Positions 28,421 through 49,565 of a DNA stretch of 64,000 nt are shown one piece after another. Position 1 is the stretch's first letter. Every line of letters starts with the position of its first letter. Origin of the DNA: Volvox africanus (taxonomy: Eukaryota > Chlorophyta > Chlorophyceae > Chlamydomonadales > Volvocaceae); NCBI GenBank assembly GCA_030268105.1, contig BSDZ01000112.1:1-64000 (forward strand). The letters run 5' to 3'. Both the position numbers and the translations under genes were made by a program. The notes under the pieces are model-generated. The model saw nothing but the letters and a program-made list of their open reading frames with translations, was not told the origin of the DNA and ran no database searches.

Positions 28421-29278
28421 CCCCCACACACACACCCATGTGCGCGATGTCCATTTGTACACGTCACCATGAACCCCCGGACGCCCGGGAGGCCCACCAA
28501 TCTCTGCACCCGCTACAAGCTCCGCTGGCTTGCCGCAGGCTGGACGACGGTGTTGTTCTCAAGGAAGATATGCAGGGTATGGCGCTATCAGATCTAGTCT
28601 GCACACGCATGTATTCAATCAGCAACACGATGAGGGCCCTGAATGCCTGCGGGGGTGGCACCGCCCGAGCGCACAGCAGCAACGCTTCAGGTAGGTATAC
28701 CTGCGCACGCAAGGGGCCTGCCAGCAGACATGGGACAAGACCAAGATGTTACTCGTTTCTGACCGGTTTTTGTGAGGCTCAGTGGGTCAGATAGCTCCTG
28801 GAGGCTGGGGTTTACCAAACCTGCTGCCTAGCGCAAGAAAGCTACAGGTATACCAAGCGGTCCGACATGGCGTGAAAGGACACGTCGGCCAACCCCAACC
28901 GCTGGTCTCTGGGAGACAATTTATTATGTTACTATGGCAGTTGATGAGCGGAATAAATATCTAAGCTGTGGCAACTGTCACAGCAATGAAGGTCAGAGGC
29001 TTGACCAAGAAGTTAACATCCTTAGGCGATAAGTCATAATAATAACGAGTTTCCATGTCGTTATAGAATATGATGGAACAGGCAATCCATTTGTGGTAAG
29101 ATGTTTGGCGACGAAGGATAACTGGATAGGCAAGAACGGTTGTGATGCTGCAAGGACGGTTGATGCTCGTCACGGTTCTGGAGCGTGTTGCTAAAATGTT
29201 AACCAATTTCAATTATGGTTTAAGACTTCCGAAGTCTTTGCCCAGTGACGCTTTTTTCGTGTGAACAGGATACCAGCC

Positions 29279-38052
<8,774 letters not shown>

Positions 38053-38343
38053 AGTTTTGCCTAAATTTTTAAAGCTGCACAGCCATATAGAATTGCCACC
38101 CGGTGACTTTTTAAACAACGGCTCCTGTACCTCCAGGCGACTGCAAAACCCCACGCCATGTATTGGATTGAAATTACGCCCTCAGGGGACCTCAGGGGCA
38201 AAACACCTCAGGCTTGGCGGGGTTTTGGTCAGGGGTCAACGAACCATCCCTGGACACAGTACTAGTGTGTTGTGATGCAGGGGTAGCTGCCAGCTGTCAC
38301 TTTGGCTGATGGCTTTCAGCTACTACTAGACGGGGAGATTCGC

Positions 38344-38348
38344 TGTAA
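38344..38348 (+). terminator. Candidate TGTAA poly(A) motif of CYP97C
   Basis: TGTAA 292 bp after the CYP97C stop codon; no competing copy is closer. Confidence 0.5.
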
Positions 38349-38495
38349 GGGCCTGAGTCTCCCTGCAAGTGGCTAAGACCCAATAATGCCGAATAAGTTA
38401 TTCGTGCGGTGAGCGGTACCTCTGGGTGCTAAGAGGCTTGGGAGCCGTAAGTTCTTCCTTGGACTGTGACTTGGCCAATTTTGATTCCCTTGCGC

Positions 38496-38530
38496 CCTAG
38501 GCACCGCTATGGCACAAAAGGGTGCCTAGG
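38496..38530. repeat. 10-bp perfect inverted repeat
   Basis: Arms CCTAGGCACC (38496-38505) and GGTGCCTAGG (38521-38530) with a 15-nt spacer. Confidence 0.85.
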
Positions 38531-38642
38531 CGGTGCCTTGGCTCCGAGGCCGGCCCTGGCAACCGGAGGCTACACTCGGGCAGACGTCAAAGATATTGTC
38601 GCCATTTCCGGCGAACGTGTGGTCACGGCTTCAGTGTTTTAT

Positions 38643-38709
38643 GCCGTGATTTTGGAAAGGAATGCACACTCCGTTCCAAAATCACGGCGGGCATGGAAGG
38701 AGTGTGCAT
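38643..38709. repeat. Two interleaved perfect inverted repeats
   Basis: Stem 1: GCCGTGATTTTGGAA (38643-38657) with TTCCAAAATCACGGC (38674-38688). Stem 2: ATGCACACTCC (38662-38672) with GGAGTGTGCAT (38699-38709). The 5' arm of stem 2 lies in the loop of stem 1, a pseudoknot-like topology. Confidence 0.9.
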
Positions 38710-40493
38710 GTCGGTGCAGTCGAGCCCCGTTCATGATCCAGCTATGTGATGGTCAGATGGCTGGGTTCCAGACTGCCCCGCCCTTAACAGAACACAGTCC
38801 CTTAAGCATTGCCCGCCAGGGGCGTGGACGACACCTAAACCTAGTGTCACGGGAACGAATCAAGAGGGGTGCCTGCGGTGGGAAAAGACGATAAGGCGTG
38901 GCCCAGGGATATGCACCTTGGCGTTACCGGGGATCTGGCTGCCGGAGACACATGTCCCGGACTCTTCAGTGGCTAAGAGGTGCACGCATTCTCCTTACAC
39001 AGCAATACGCACCCGTCATTTATTTCAGGGATTGGCCCTCAAGGATACGCAGCGGTGGGGACGGGGTTCGTGGTCTATTGAAAATACAACAGCAGTGGAG
39101 GAAGTGGAAGAGAGGTAACTGACGATATCACAATAGGCATCCTAAGCAATAAGTATGCTAGGTACCATGCTAGGTCGTGATGAGGCCTTTAGCCTGGCAG
39201 CTATGATGAGGCGCGCGAATCGGCCCGCGGAAATCCACCAAACAGAATGGCCTTTGGGTGCTTAAGTAGGACTCCCTGTCAACACGTTGGGTTTTTTCAC
39301 CTGCGTTACTCAGGTGCAAGTGGCAGTCCAACGAAAGCCCCCTCGCAGGACCCCCTACAAGGATAGCGGGTCATGCGGGCGGTGCAAAATACAGCCTCAC
39401 AAGCGGTTTCGAATAGCAGTGTAAATTCTTCCATTGGAAGCTGTGGGGAATGGCGTGTTGCAGTTAGTGCTGTTTGTTGCCAGGCGGAAGTCGGTTCGGC
39501 CTGGGGCTTCCTCTTCCTGCCCGGGGTTGCCGAAACACCCCCAGACCCGGAGGCTTGCATCCCGATATCTATCGAAGCAGAGTGAAGCGTGTTGAGATGA
39601 GCGATGCATGTATACAAGAACGAGAAAGAAGAAAGAAGTAATTCCACGAGGTGGGCGGCGGGGCGTTTCTCTTTCCAGCAGCGAGCCCATCGGGAGTGAA
39701 TGCAAAGAATTAGAGAGGGCACGCCCAAGCTAGAAATTTGGGCCATAACCCCTGACCCATAAGCATTTACTCCTGCTGTGCAAAATGACCCGTCATAGCC
39801 TCACTCGCAGGGCGGCGCAGTGAGGAACATCCAGGACCAGAAGTCCAGGACCAGGCCCTGTCACAGATCCATTACAGATCAGGAGATAGATCGTTGCTGC
39901 AAGTCCCTGCTGGTGCAGATAGAAGATAGATAGAATGCCGCTTATGCGACATGGCGCTAAAACAGCCACAGTCGGATTGTGTCCGTCAGATTGGAAGTGT
40001 CTATGATGGCGAGCTTTCCCAACCCCAAAAGATATCAATTTTATACGGGAGGAGTTAATAAAAAGCCGCGAAGATAACGAATACTAATGATACGTCTAGA
40101 GATCTGAAGCCGCCGCAAGACAGCAGAAGGCAGGTAGAGAGGAGCGAGGAGCGGGGAGCTAGCGTTGCCTTTTGTAATAACGGCCATCTGCAACACAGAG
40201 AAACGGAATCGTCATGGAAGAATTTTAAATATTCATTCAAAGCAACGTTCTCTCGTTCTGCCATGAATTTGAGCAGCAGCGCAGCAAGGATGGAGATAGC
40301 CGGCGGAATGCGTATGGGCGAAGCAGGAGGGAGGTCAACGGGTGTGTCCGTTGCTAGATGCTACAACAGTCGGAGCACAGCAGGGGAACTTGCCGTTCGC
40401 TTCTCGTACTAATTGTGGTGTAAATAACTGCATATATGCACATACGGATCATATTCTGCATGCATGTTTCATCGGTCCAAGCTTATAAAATAT

Positions 40494-40500
40494 CTTCTTC
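40494..40500 (+). promoter_or_regulatory. TATA box candidate of the M11 protease gene
   Basis: TATAAAA 144 bp upstream of the start ATG at 40644. This would place a transcription start near 40525 and a leader of about 120 nt. Confidence 0.5.
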
Positions 40501-40643
40501 TGTGAATGCAGCAGTGGGACTTGCTGGACTCTTCTCCAACGTAACTCTTCTCCTCTTCGTTACGAAAGCTCCAGGCAGCCGTGGTGGTGCCAACGAACCG
40601 ACGCGCCTCATATCACGCCTACACGCGTCCTACACAGGCCATC

Positions 40644-42008
40644 ATGGTGTCTGGGTTCAAGCGCCTGCTGGCTAACATCGCTCTCGTACTTCTCGCTTCA
40701 AGGGCACTGCTTGCACTTGGAAGCCTGGAAGCCTGCGGTGGGCCAGCAGCGGCGTCGAACTGCAGTGTGTATCCACAACGGCTTCCGCCACCTCCACAAC
40801 CTTCCTGGACCCCCCAGTTGCCAGCCATTCGCCAAAGTCCCCACATCTCCTCCTCAGTGCCATGCGCCTACCTGGAGGGTAGGAGAGGCTATCCCCGCCT
40901 GGCTCTGGTGCCTGCCTAGGTCGGCCGTATGAAAAGCATGTATCAAGGGGGATGAAGTTATCAGCGGGAAAACCCGACGATTTGGACTTTCAAACGATTT
41001 CAGGCAGCATCGGCACATACTATGTACGTTTTTCACTATAGCTACGTCGCGGCAACAGATTTATTAACCTGGTGTGGTAATGGTTAACTACTACATTGTC
41101 ATTCCTGTCGATTACGATAAAACAAGACTACATTACATTTTTTTCTTTGTTTTATCCTGCCGAACATCGGTTCGATTCCCGCTGTAACATCTGACACACT
41201 TGAGCCTCATTTTGGCGCCACTGTGTGTTACAGTCAGAAGATTGTGGTGACCCCGGTGGGAAGACCGGTGGGATGACCCCGCCGCCCCTCCACCCTCTCC
41301 TTAAATTCACAAATGCCACATCCGCACACTACTCCCCCTCCCCACCTCGTTCGAATTCCTTCCTCGCTTCGATCAAATCGCTAGGAGAACTGGATGTTCT
41401 CGTTTACGAGCGCCAGATGGCCGCAACGATGCTGCGGGACGACGGTGGCGGGGCCACCGTGGTCAAGCTGCTCGACGAGAGAGGCGCACTAAGATACGCC
41501 GGGTATCGCGTCCGACTTCGCTGTTCACAAAATGATGACGCCAGTGGGGGGCTCGGAAGCGGCGGCGGCACGGCCACTGCCAGGCCCCAGCCGTCCCGCC
41601 GTGCCCTTCTGCAAGGTGACGTTGTTGGCAGTGTAAACGGCGACAAAGACGTGGATGCCAAGACAATCACCGTGACGCGCCCCGCGGTAAGCCAGGAGCC
41701 GTTCTCCTATGAGCTGGCGGAGGTCTTCGGACCGGCCGACAAAAAGGACGGCTTGTTCGGGCCCCGAAACCTCTCCAGCGCTATCTTCATGCTCAGCTTC
41801 TGCGGCTGGAATGCACCGTACAGCGCCGATACGTTCCGCGCTATGTGGTTGAACGGCCCCGAAACGCCGCCCAATGCGTCCACAATGCAAAACTACTTCA
41901 ACTACTGCTCCCAGGGCGCTGTACGAATTTCGCGTGAGACGCAGGCCATCTTCAACGTCCAAGTGAGTGTGTGGCCGGGGTCCCCCTCTCGGTTGAATCA
42001 TCATCGTC

Positions 42009-42040
<32 letters not shown>

Positions 42041-42104
42041 CATGCGTGTTTGTGTGTGTGTATGTGTGTGTATGTGTGTGTATGTGTGTGTATATGTGTG
42101 TGTA

Positions 42105-42137
<33 letters not shown>

Positions 42138-45100
42138 GTGTGTGGAGCGAGATAAAATTACGCCCGTACAAATATCTTACGTATGTTTGGGACATGCCAT
42201 GTAGGTATGGCATGTATGGTTACGGGCAGAGCCTTCCGTACGTCATGTACGGCGATCATGCAGGCTCAAGGAAAAGCAACAGATTATCGTTTTGTGTTTC
42301 TTGTTGAGGGGCGAAACGACCTCTGAATCCACGTGCCTTACCGTGCTGCACCCTGCTCCGCAGTTGCCATGCAACGGGGTGGCGGGAAACCGACCGTACG
42401 ACTTCAAAACCCGGTGCACTGAGGTGGTAAGTTTCCCCCGGCCCCCCTTTGCCCCACCGCCGCTCCCCCATTGAGGCAGGCGTCCTATTGACCCCCAAAA
42501 CACACGCGCATGCCACACGAGCGTGCCGGCTACGACGCAGGCATCCCGCCTGCAGATCCCAACAAGCTGGAATTCCGAATTCCGTACGAATTCCGTACCA
42601 ACGAACGAAAACGACCACGGAACATAAAAGTCGCATTATGCAATCGTTCCGCCAAGATATAGTATACAGAAGTGATCACCACGCATGAGGCCGTTGACCG
42701 TTCTTAACAAAAGCAATACTGGTTATTTATGTAAGTTTGTCGTATGTCCTATGTAAGTTTTGAAAAACGTTTTCGAGAGAGCGAGGATCGCGAAAACTTA
42801 TCACGGCGATCACGGGATGTGGGCTGATTGAAATCAACTAACTCACATTCCTGCACTAACTGCGTGTGCATCTGGTCCTGACCAGGAGCTGTACGCCTGG
42901 ATGAGTCTGGCGGAGAGCTACGTGCAAAAGGTAACACGTACGGACATCTCTGATTTTAAGCAGCGTATTGCCGTACTGCCGATGGAGGTGTATGCAAAAT
43001 GCTCCTGGGAAGGTAAGTGGTTTCGGGGCCATATAGTGGAAGGGGGATGTGTTGCTGTTTGTTTGGGTAAGGGGGGGGCCACGATGGGGTTTTCAGGACT
43101 ATGCCGCATGCGTGGCCTGATTGCGGCCCTCAGTCCTCATCGAAGTAATGCAAGGGGGGGTCACCGGCGCCGTCTAGGTGTCATCATGACGGTGTCGACG
43201 TTCTCAGACTTTCATCTTCCGTGTGCAGTATTTTATGAGAACTTATTTATTTGTGCAATTTTATTGGCTTGGTGGTGCTGTGTTCGTTCTGCTGTGGTAC
43301 GGACAGAGCAGAGCAATCCTTGCGTCCTCCTTCGTAGTGATGGTGATGGATTAAATTAAAAATAAATTTTAAATTAGACGATTAACGCTAATGTGCAAAT
43401 GCATGGGAAGGACGCAGTATAGGCATAACCGAAAGAGGTTTCCTTTCGCTAACGATAAAAGCAGTTGTGCGCTCTGTAACGGAGCTGTTGTTGTATCTCT
43501 TTGTTATCCACCAAATACGCAAAGGTCCAATCGGAAGATGCACATTCACGGTCCATCCTGGGCACTACCCGTAGATACCCCAGGATACTAAATTATTCAC
43601 CGATAGTTGGTACGGCGCTCTTCTATCCCCCCGGATGTCGCCTCCCCATCCCCCACCCCACACCCCACACACACATAGCTCTGGCCTCTATCGGCTGCAC
43701 CGGCACCCGCTGCTTCGTCTGGATGAGCGGCAGGCGGTCCAGCGACCTGACCGCCTACATGCATGAGACAGGCCACAACCTCGGCCTGCAGCACTCGGGG
43801 CGCGCGGGCAGCTCCTTCGAGTACGCGGACCTGTCCTGTACGATGGGCTTGTAAGTGTTTTCATCGTCGTTGTACGTACGTACGGCATTGCAGCATACAT
43901 GACGTAATGTCATTTTTCCACCCGAAGCCGATCTGCCCGAGCTAATGTGTATGCACAACGATGCGCAATATCGAAGTAGCAAATCTACTCCTCTATTTCC
44001 GGATATTAATTTGTTTTTGAAGCAGGCATGCAAAATCCGGATCTGTTTATTGAAAGCATGCGTCTTCGCATCTGTCCGTGTCGTGGTCTTGACGGGATTA
44101 CGGGAATGACCTCATCCCCTCTCTGTCTGTACGGCGGATTGCGGGGCTGGGGCTGCACGACATGTTCGTCTGTTTCTGTTCGGGAAACACAGATTACTTA
44201 AGTGATTTCCAAATGGATCGCTTTCGTGGTCCGCGACTTTGTGTGCGTACTGCTCCTCCTTCACACGCGACCCAACGTCCTGACCCCACCACGGGGGGGG
44301 ATCACACCCGGGTTGCTGACCCCCACTGACATTCCTCTCTCAGGGGCCTTACGTGCTTCAACGCCGCCAACATGTGGCGGCTGGGCTGGCAGTCACCCCT
44401 CCCCGGCGCCGACCTCACCGGTGCCACCCTCAGCGTGGGTCGCCCCCGGAGGTTCACCCTCCCTGGACAGAACTCGGCCCTTCAGTCCCACGTGCGGGTC
44501 GTACCGACCTGGGCCCTCCCGGACGGAGAGGTGCAGGACAGCGAGACCCTCGCTCCCGCACCCGTCTTCTACGTCGCCCTTAGGCTCCGCGAACCCCCCT
44601 TTGAACTGCTGGACCCCCCCGCTGACCGCGTGTACGTGTACACCTCCCAGGCGACGCAGGTGTGTGTGTGGGGGGGCCCGTGTGTGTGAGTGAGGGTGGG
44701 GTTGGGATGGGGCATGGGTGGAGATTGGGGTTGGGGATGGGGGTTTGGTGGGGAAGGGAAGAATGGAATCGTAAGCGGGAGGATGTGCAGGTAGTTGGGT
44801 AGGTAGTTGGGTAGGTAGTTGGGTAGGCGGTTAGGGGCGACCTTTAACGTCATCCATGTCAAAGATAAGATGTAGCTGGATGTGTGAAAAAGCATTAACT
44901 CCGTTGCTGCCCCCGTGCTGGCCAAAAAACTTAGGAACACCCGGGTCACTGGTGCCCGAGTGGGGTTCCTGTGGCCGTACTCCTGTGGCCGTACTCCTGT
45001 GGCCGTACTCCTGTGGGAGAGGATTGCTTTCATCCGGTACGCTCCCCGCTGTACCGCCCTGCAGGCTGTCAACTCGTACGTGGGAACATTTTTGCAGGCC

Positions 45101-46964
45101 ATTCTGGATATTGGTGAGGAGTTCAGGGCCGGGATGCCGTACGGCCTGGTCGTACGAGTCTGGTCAATGACTTCGGAGCGCAATGCGATCGTCAGCATCT
45201 GCCGCGCTGGCGGCACCTCTGAAGCCCAGGGCGGCAACTCATGCAGTGATGGACGAGACAACGATTGTGACGGCCTGGTGGTAAGCAGTGGTACGGCAAT
45301 GGGCGGGTACGCGGAGTGATATGACCGGGCGGAGGGCAGCTCGGTAAGGGAAGGGAGGGGAGAGGGGGGAGGGGGCATGGGTTTTGGGGGGAGCGAGTGG
45401 TAGCAAAGAGGGAAGAGGAAGGGGTTGGGCAGGAGGAAGATAAAAGGTCCCGGCGTAGGGGCCGAGGGTGCGGAAGAAGATTTGGACAGCTAGATACACA
45501 GCCCAAGATGGACCTGGACTGCGGTACCTTTTGTACTGCGAATGAAGATGACGGATCCTAAATCGATCCTGTACCGCCTCGCTTTCCGTAGATCCATGCA
45601 TTGAGTTTTGTAGGAGGGGCCCGGGCGATGGCGAGTGGCGGGCAGATCCAAGCATCTGATCTTTATCGCTGTTGCTCCTGTTGCTGCCGCTGCAGGACGA
45701 AGAAGATCCGGATTGCTTTGGTGTAGTACCCTCGCCGTCACCGCCACCCTCCCTGCCACTGCCGCCGTCGCCCCCGCCATCACCTCCACCATCGCTTCCA
45801 CTAGCGCCTCCATCGCCACCGTCGCCTAGGCAACCACCTAAGCGGCCTCCGCCTCTGCGGCCCGCGGTGCCGCCACGGTCGCTGCGTTCGCCACCGCCGC
45901 TACCACCGCGAAGGAAACCGCCTCCGCCGCAGCGGCAATGGATGCCAATGGAACCCTCGAGAGCTCTTTCGCCGCCCCCACCGCCTCCGCCACGTCCTCC
46001 GTTGCCAGTGCCACCGAGACCTCCAAGCCCGCTGTCCCCACCAACGCCACCACCGCAACCGCCGCCGTCACACCCTCCGTCTCCCCTGCACCCGCCACTA
46101 AGATTTCCGTCACCTCCGCCGTCACCTCCGCCGTCTCCCCTGCTGTCCCCACCGCCTCCAAGCCCGCTGTCACCGTCGCCGCTGCCGTCATCGCAACCGC
46201 CGCCGCCGCCGCCACCACCGCGCTCACCTTCCTTCCCGTCACCACGGCCGCTGCGCCCACTTCCGCCGCGGACTCCTCATCTGCCAGTGCCGCCGCCACA
46301 CTGTCCCTCGCCGCCACCACCGGCTCTCCCTCGGTCACTGCTCCCCCCACCCTCCCACCCAGCATCTCCAACACTACGACCACCCATTCTAAATCTTACG
46401 GTACCGCTTCCCCCCCATTTATCTCCCCCTCCGCCGCCTCCGCCGCCACCACCGCCTCCCCCGCCGCCTCCACCACCACCACGACGCTCTGCATCACCAC
46501 CGCCACTGCCGCTGCCGTTGCTTCCCCCCTCTTTACCATTGCCACCACCGCCACAGCAGCCGCCGCCGCCGCCGCCATTTCGTTTGCAGCCGGGACCAAA
46601 AGCTTACTCTTCGCGCCCGTCGCGCTCCCCACCGCCGCCGCCGCCACCAAAACAGCCGTCCATGCTCAGATTGCCCGTGCTTCGCCAGCTACTTCGGTCG
46701 CCGCCACCACCACCCCCTCCACGGCCACCTCGGTCGCCGCCACCACCACCCCCTCCACGGCCTCCATCAGCGAAGCTGCCTCGCTCTTCCGTGTGGCCAC
46801 GACCATACCCTTCATCGCCGCCGCCGCTGCGTCGATCTCCGCCACCACCACCACCACCACCACGCTCTTCTGCACCACCGCCTCGCCCTCACTCTCCATC
46901 GGCATCTTCCTTGTTGCGTCCACCTCCCCCGCAGCACCCTCCGGCGCCGCTACCGTTGCGTTGA
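40644..46964 (+). CDS. Gametolysin/VMP-like M11 metalloprotease with a hydroxyproline-rich C-terminal domain
   Basis: Secreted zinc-type protease expected to act on the algal wall or extracellular matrix. Eight exons, phases consistent: 40644-40878, 41238-41962, 42364-42426, 42886-43012, 43679-43850, 44344-44659, 45065-45280, 45696-46964; 1040 residues. The N-terminus is a signal peptide (KRLLANIALVLLASRALLAL). A proregion of about 200 residues precedes the catalytic part. The active site is HETGHNLGLQH (412-422), a canonical HExxHxxGxxH, followed by SCTMG and NMWRLGW as in peptidase family M11. DGRDNDCDGLV (from 608) joins EEDPDC across an exon boundary, resembling the DGxDNDCDG metal-binding-type motif. 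From about 630 to the end follow SPPP/PPPSPP repeats typical of hydroxyproline-rich glycoproteins. Volvox VMP1 has the same catalytic plus Hyp-rich plan but QExxH. The proregion junction at 41238 is the least certain. Confidence 0.92.
42000..42143 (+). repeat. (CAT)n followed by (GTGTAT)n microsatellite
   Basis: Compound repeat beginning about 40 bp after the donor GTGAGTGTG of M11 exon 41238-41962. Confidence 0.95.
44660..44695 (+). repeat. (GT)n tract beginning at the splice donor
   Basis: The intron after M11 exon 44344-44659 begins GTGTGTGTGTGGGGGG; the donor dinucleotide is the first repeat unit. Confidence 0.85.
44788..44833 (+). repeat. 12-bp GTAGGTAGTTGG tandem repeat
   Basis: About four copies in the M11 intron before exon 45065-45280. 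A second short repeat, CTGTGGCCGTACTC in three copies, lies at about 44969-45014. Confidence 0.85.
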
Positions 46965-48055
46965 CATTTTCTTTTCTTTTGCCCTGGCAGTTGATTGTTT
47001 GGAAGCTCTGGGGCTTGCCTGGGTCAGAGAATGGCGTACTGAGGGGCATGACAGGACCTCTGTCGATGTCGGAGCGGTAAATACAGAGTGTGACTGAGTG
47101 TGACTGAGTGTGATAATTCTACGGCGAACACGGCACGGAGTACAGGTGGTAAAAAATGGAGGTGGTTTCGGGGCAGTTGTTTCTTAATGGGAATCTGAAC
47201 TCAGCCCGTGGAGGAGGGGCCGTTGATGACGGGGCCCCTTATAGCGGTCCCCCCGTCTCGTGTGCACGGTGGTCAATCAGCGGAAAGCTGCAGAGACCTC
47301 GGCTCGTCTAAAAGCGCGCTATCTCGCGGGCACCAGCAGAAGTCTGGCCGTCTCATTCAGATCGGCTTCGAATGAGGCCTTCTTTGATCGCCTTTTAATC
47401 CTAGGCACCCGCAGGGCTACGACTGTGCCCTCTCCCGGCCCCGGCCCAACCCCCGGCCATGGCTGTGTCGAGGGAATCCGGTAACGGGGAGTCGGTCATT
47501 GAGTCAGTCGGGGACTGTCGGCACCCCCATGGCTCCCGCGTGCTTTGAGTCCACGAACTGTAGTCGTCCCCAGCACAGGGTAGCTTAAACATGTCCTGTC
47601 AAGCCTTAGAATTGAGCTTACAAGGGTAAGCAGGTATTGCTGCTGCGTGCTCCGAGGATGTCACTGGGTGCAACATACATATGCATGTCGGCTGTAGGCT
47701 CAGTAAAACGCAGCAATCAGTTCCCTTGACGATTGCTCCATGATACTGATTTAGCGGGTGCATGGGATACACATGGTTTACACGTCAAACAAGTGCACAA
47801 ATTGTGGACAAACAAACCAGGGTGTGAAGTAGAATGAAATTCTTAATGTAGTTGAATGTCGCAAAGGCCTCACGAGATGCTGCGCACGTTTTATTTTTGT
47901 GGATATGCGTGTCGTACATATACGACTACTACAAGATGGAATCATGAATGGAGCAGAAGTAAGCCGAGCGCATATTAATTGTTGTTAGAGTGGTCCGGCA
48001 GTCTTCGGCGTGACAGTTGGCTGCTTATTGCTTGATAGATATAGACGATTTCGTA

Positions 48056-48175
48056 GAAGTAGGTGTAGATGTAGGTGTAGTTAGAGGCTTAGGTGTGGGT
48101 ATTGGTGTAGGTGTAGGTGTAGTTATAGGTTAAGGTGTGGGTATTGGTGTAGTGGTAGGTGTAGGTGTGGTGGAT
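48056..48175 (+). repeat. Degenerate GTAGGT tandem repeat
   Basis: GTAGGTGTAGGTGTAG-type units with interspersed GGGTATTG, including a larger direct duplication containing TTAGGTGTGGGTATTGGTGT. Not the volvocine telomere unit TTTAGGG. Confidence 0.8.
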
Positions 48176-48331
48176 GGGTGTGTAGTATCCTGGGGTACCT
48201 ACGCGTAGTGTTAAAGATTGAGCAGAAAAGTGTCAAATCTTCCGTTCGGGCCTTTGTAGGCCGACACAACAGAGGTATATCAATTGGTATCGAGACAGGT
48301 CAGTGACTGATTCGGATCCGATTCCTAGTGG

Positions 48332-48478
48332 CTGCAGACGAGCGTGTACTCCTGGTCAGCCGTTAGGGATTGCGGTTTAACACCTCCACCACGACCCGGC
48401 TGGTGACCACGGCGATTGTAGTGGTCGTGTTAATCCGCAGTCCTTGACGGCTGACCAGGAGCACACGCTCGCCTGCAG
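48332..48478. repeat. 147-bp imperfect palindrome (MITE-like)
   Basis: Left arm from CTGCAGACGAGCGTG (48332) and right arm ending GCTCGCCTGCAG (48478) pair over about 55 bp with few mismatches, sharing CTCCTGGTCAGCCGT. The central 35-40 bp is itself partly self-complementary (CACGACC/GGTCGTG). Compatible with a foldback element or MITE; no clear target-site duplication. Confidence 0.8.
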
Positions 48479-49056
48479 TCCTTAGGAATGAGCACGCACT
48501 CACCTGCAGACCATAGGTAGTCTCAGCTCAGTACGGAAAGCCTCCATAAAGAACCGTAATCTCTAAGGAAGAGGAACGTGGATATGTATTAAGGAAATAC
48601 ATATGATCAACCAGTGAAACCGAACTCAACTGAGTCTACCAGTGACGTGTCACAGTTACACTAGGGCATGCAACCCTTAGCCTCTATATTTGCACATAGA
48701 GGGTGTAGCCACGGGCTACTTACTTAGCAAGGAGCTAAGGCCGGTACCGTAATAGAACAGGGTGCTTAGGTGAAGGTGATGGTGCTGCTTATGCTCCTGA
48801 CGAGATAAGAGGGACAAATTGAGATGCTGCCATCCCCAGCGGCCAACCAACGACTTGGCTGCTATGCAATAGCTAATTCGCTTTGGGAGAGGTTTGCTCT
48901 AATCATATATAAGCATCGTTTTTGTTAATCCTGTTCAAGATGAGCCGGGGCAAGATGCAGGTCATGGAGGTCATGGAGTAGCCTGGATCAGGATGAAGTG
49001 CAAAAGGCTCCGCAAATCCGGCTATTGCGGGAACGCAATGATTTCCTACAGCAGTC

Positions 49057-49061
49057 TTACA
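49057..49061 (-). terminator. Candidate TGTAA poly(A) motif of the hydrolase-RWD-GTPase gene
   Basis: TTACA on the + strand, 505 bp beyond the stop codon at 49566-49568 of the minus-strand gene. Confidence 0.4.
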
Positions 49062-49565
49062 CAGCCCAGCAGGGTCTCTGCGCGTCTCTGTAACGTGCAC
49101 CCTGTAAGTTTCACAGTTTGACATAGCGCAAAGCGGCACAAGAGGTCCGCAGTAGGGCCGTCGGCGTCCTAGCTCGTAGATTTGGATTTCAGGAAACGGG
49201 ACCCTTCATCGTCCTGAAAGTTTGATTTGTACTTATATAAATATGACTGTAAGACGCAGCCTCAGGTGCCTCAAGCTGGGCTGCTGGGGACAGTTCCAAC
49301 GATGTCAATGAGTACTTGTCATCATGTAAGTCGATGCGTGCGCGTTGCGTTGCGTCGATGGAGTTGGGAAAGAGGGCATACACATAACGATGATGATGAT
49401 GATGATGACGAGGAACATAGAACCACGGGTCGGACATATAGGTGACGTCAGTGCGCGGTGGGATCTGAAGATCGCCGTAATTTGGTTTCACACACTACGG
49501 GCGGACGCACACGTAGAGAATATACATCTGTCACTACCTCCTTCCTGTTGTCTTCGTCCGCGCGG

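Larger units (their letters stand above)
24050..29278. other. Gene-poor region between divergent genes, with rRNA fragments
   Basis: About 5.2 kb between the divergently transcribed FN3 and CYP97C genes. No ORF with a recognisable family. The stretch 25760-26280 and the sequence after 26480 are AT-richer. The only identifiable content is the two rRNA fragments listed separately. Confidence 0.6.
38053..40643. other. Intergenic region between CYP97C and the M11 protease
   Basis: About 2.6 kb with no supported gene. The first few hundred bases are probably the CYP97C 3'UTR. Two inverted-repeat structures lie at 38496-38530 and 38643-38709. ORFs here show no known motifs. Confidence 0.6.
46965..49565. 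other. Convergent intergenic region
   Basis: About 2.6 kb between the 3' ends of the M11 protease and the hydrolase-RWD-GTPase gene. No supported gene. Contains GTAGGT-type repeats and a MITE-like palindrome (separate entries). A 5-bp-arm GTGAC/GTCAC pair sits near 48643-48654. Confidence 0.6.

Noticed and set aside
38466..38894. 142-residue + strand ORF after CYP97C
   Set aside because: It spans two inverted-repeat structures and has no recognisable motif; probably 3'UTR or spacer.
41078..41178. Possible tRNA or Pol III element: GGTTCGATTCC matches a B box
   Set aside because: The T-stem pairs poorly, no acceptor stem can be formed, and the nearest A-box-like string is about 90 bp away.
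45938..47080. Second long open frame over the polyproline exon (380 codons, Ala/Ser/Thr-rich), plus open minus frames
   Set aside because: The CCN-rich repeat composition removes stop codons in all frames. Only the Pro/Ser frame joins the metalloprotease exons in phase.
48056..48175. Interstitial telomere repeat
   Set aside because: The unit is GTAGGT/GTGTAG, not the TTTAGGG or TTTTAGGG type used by these algae.
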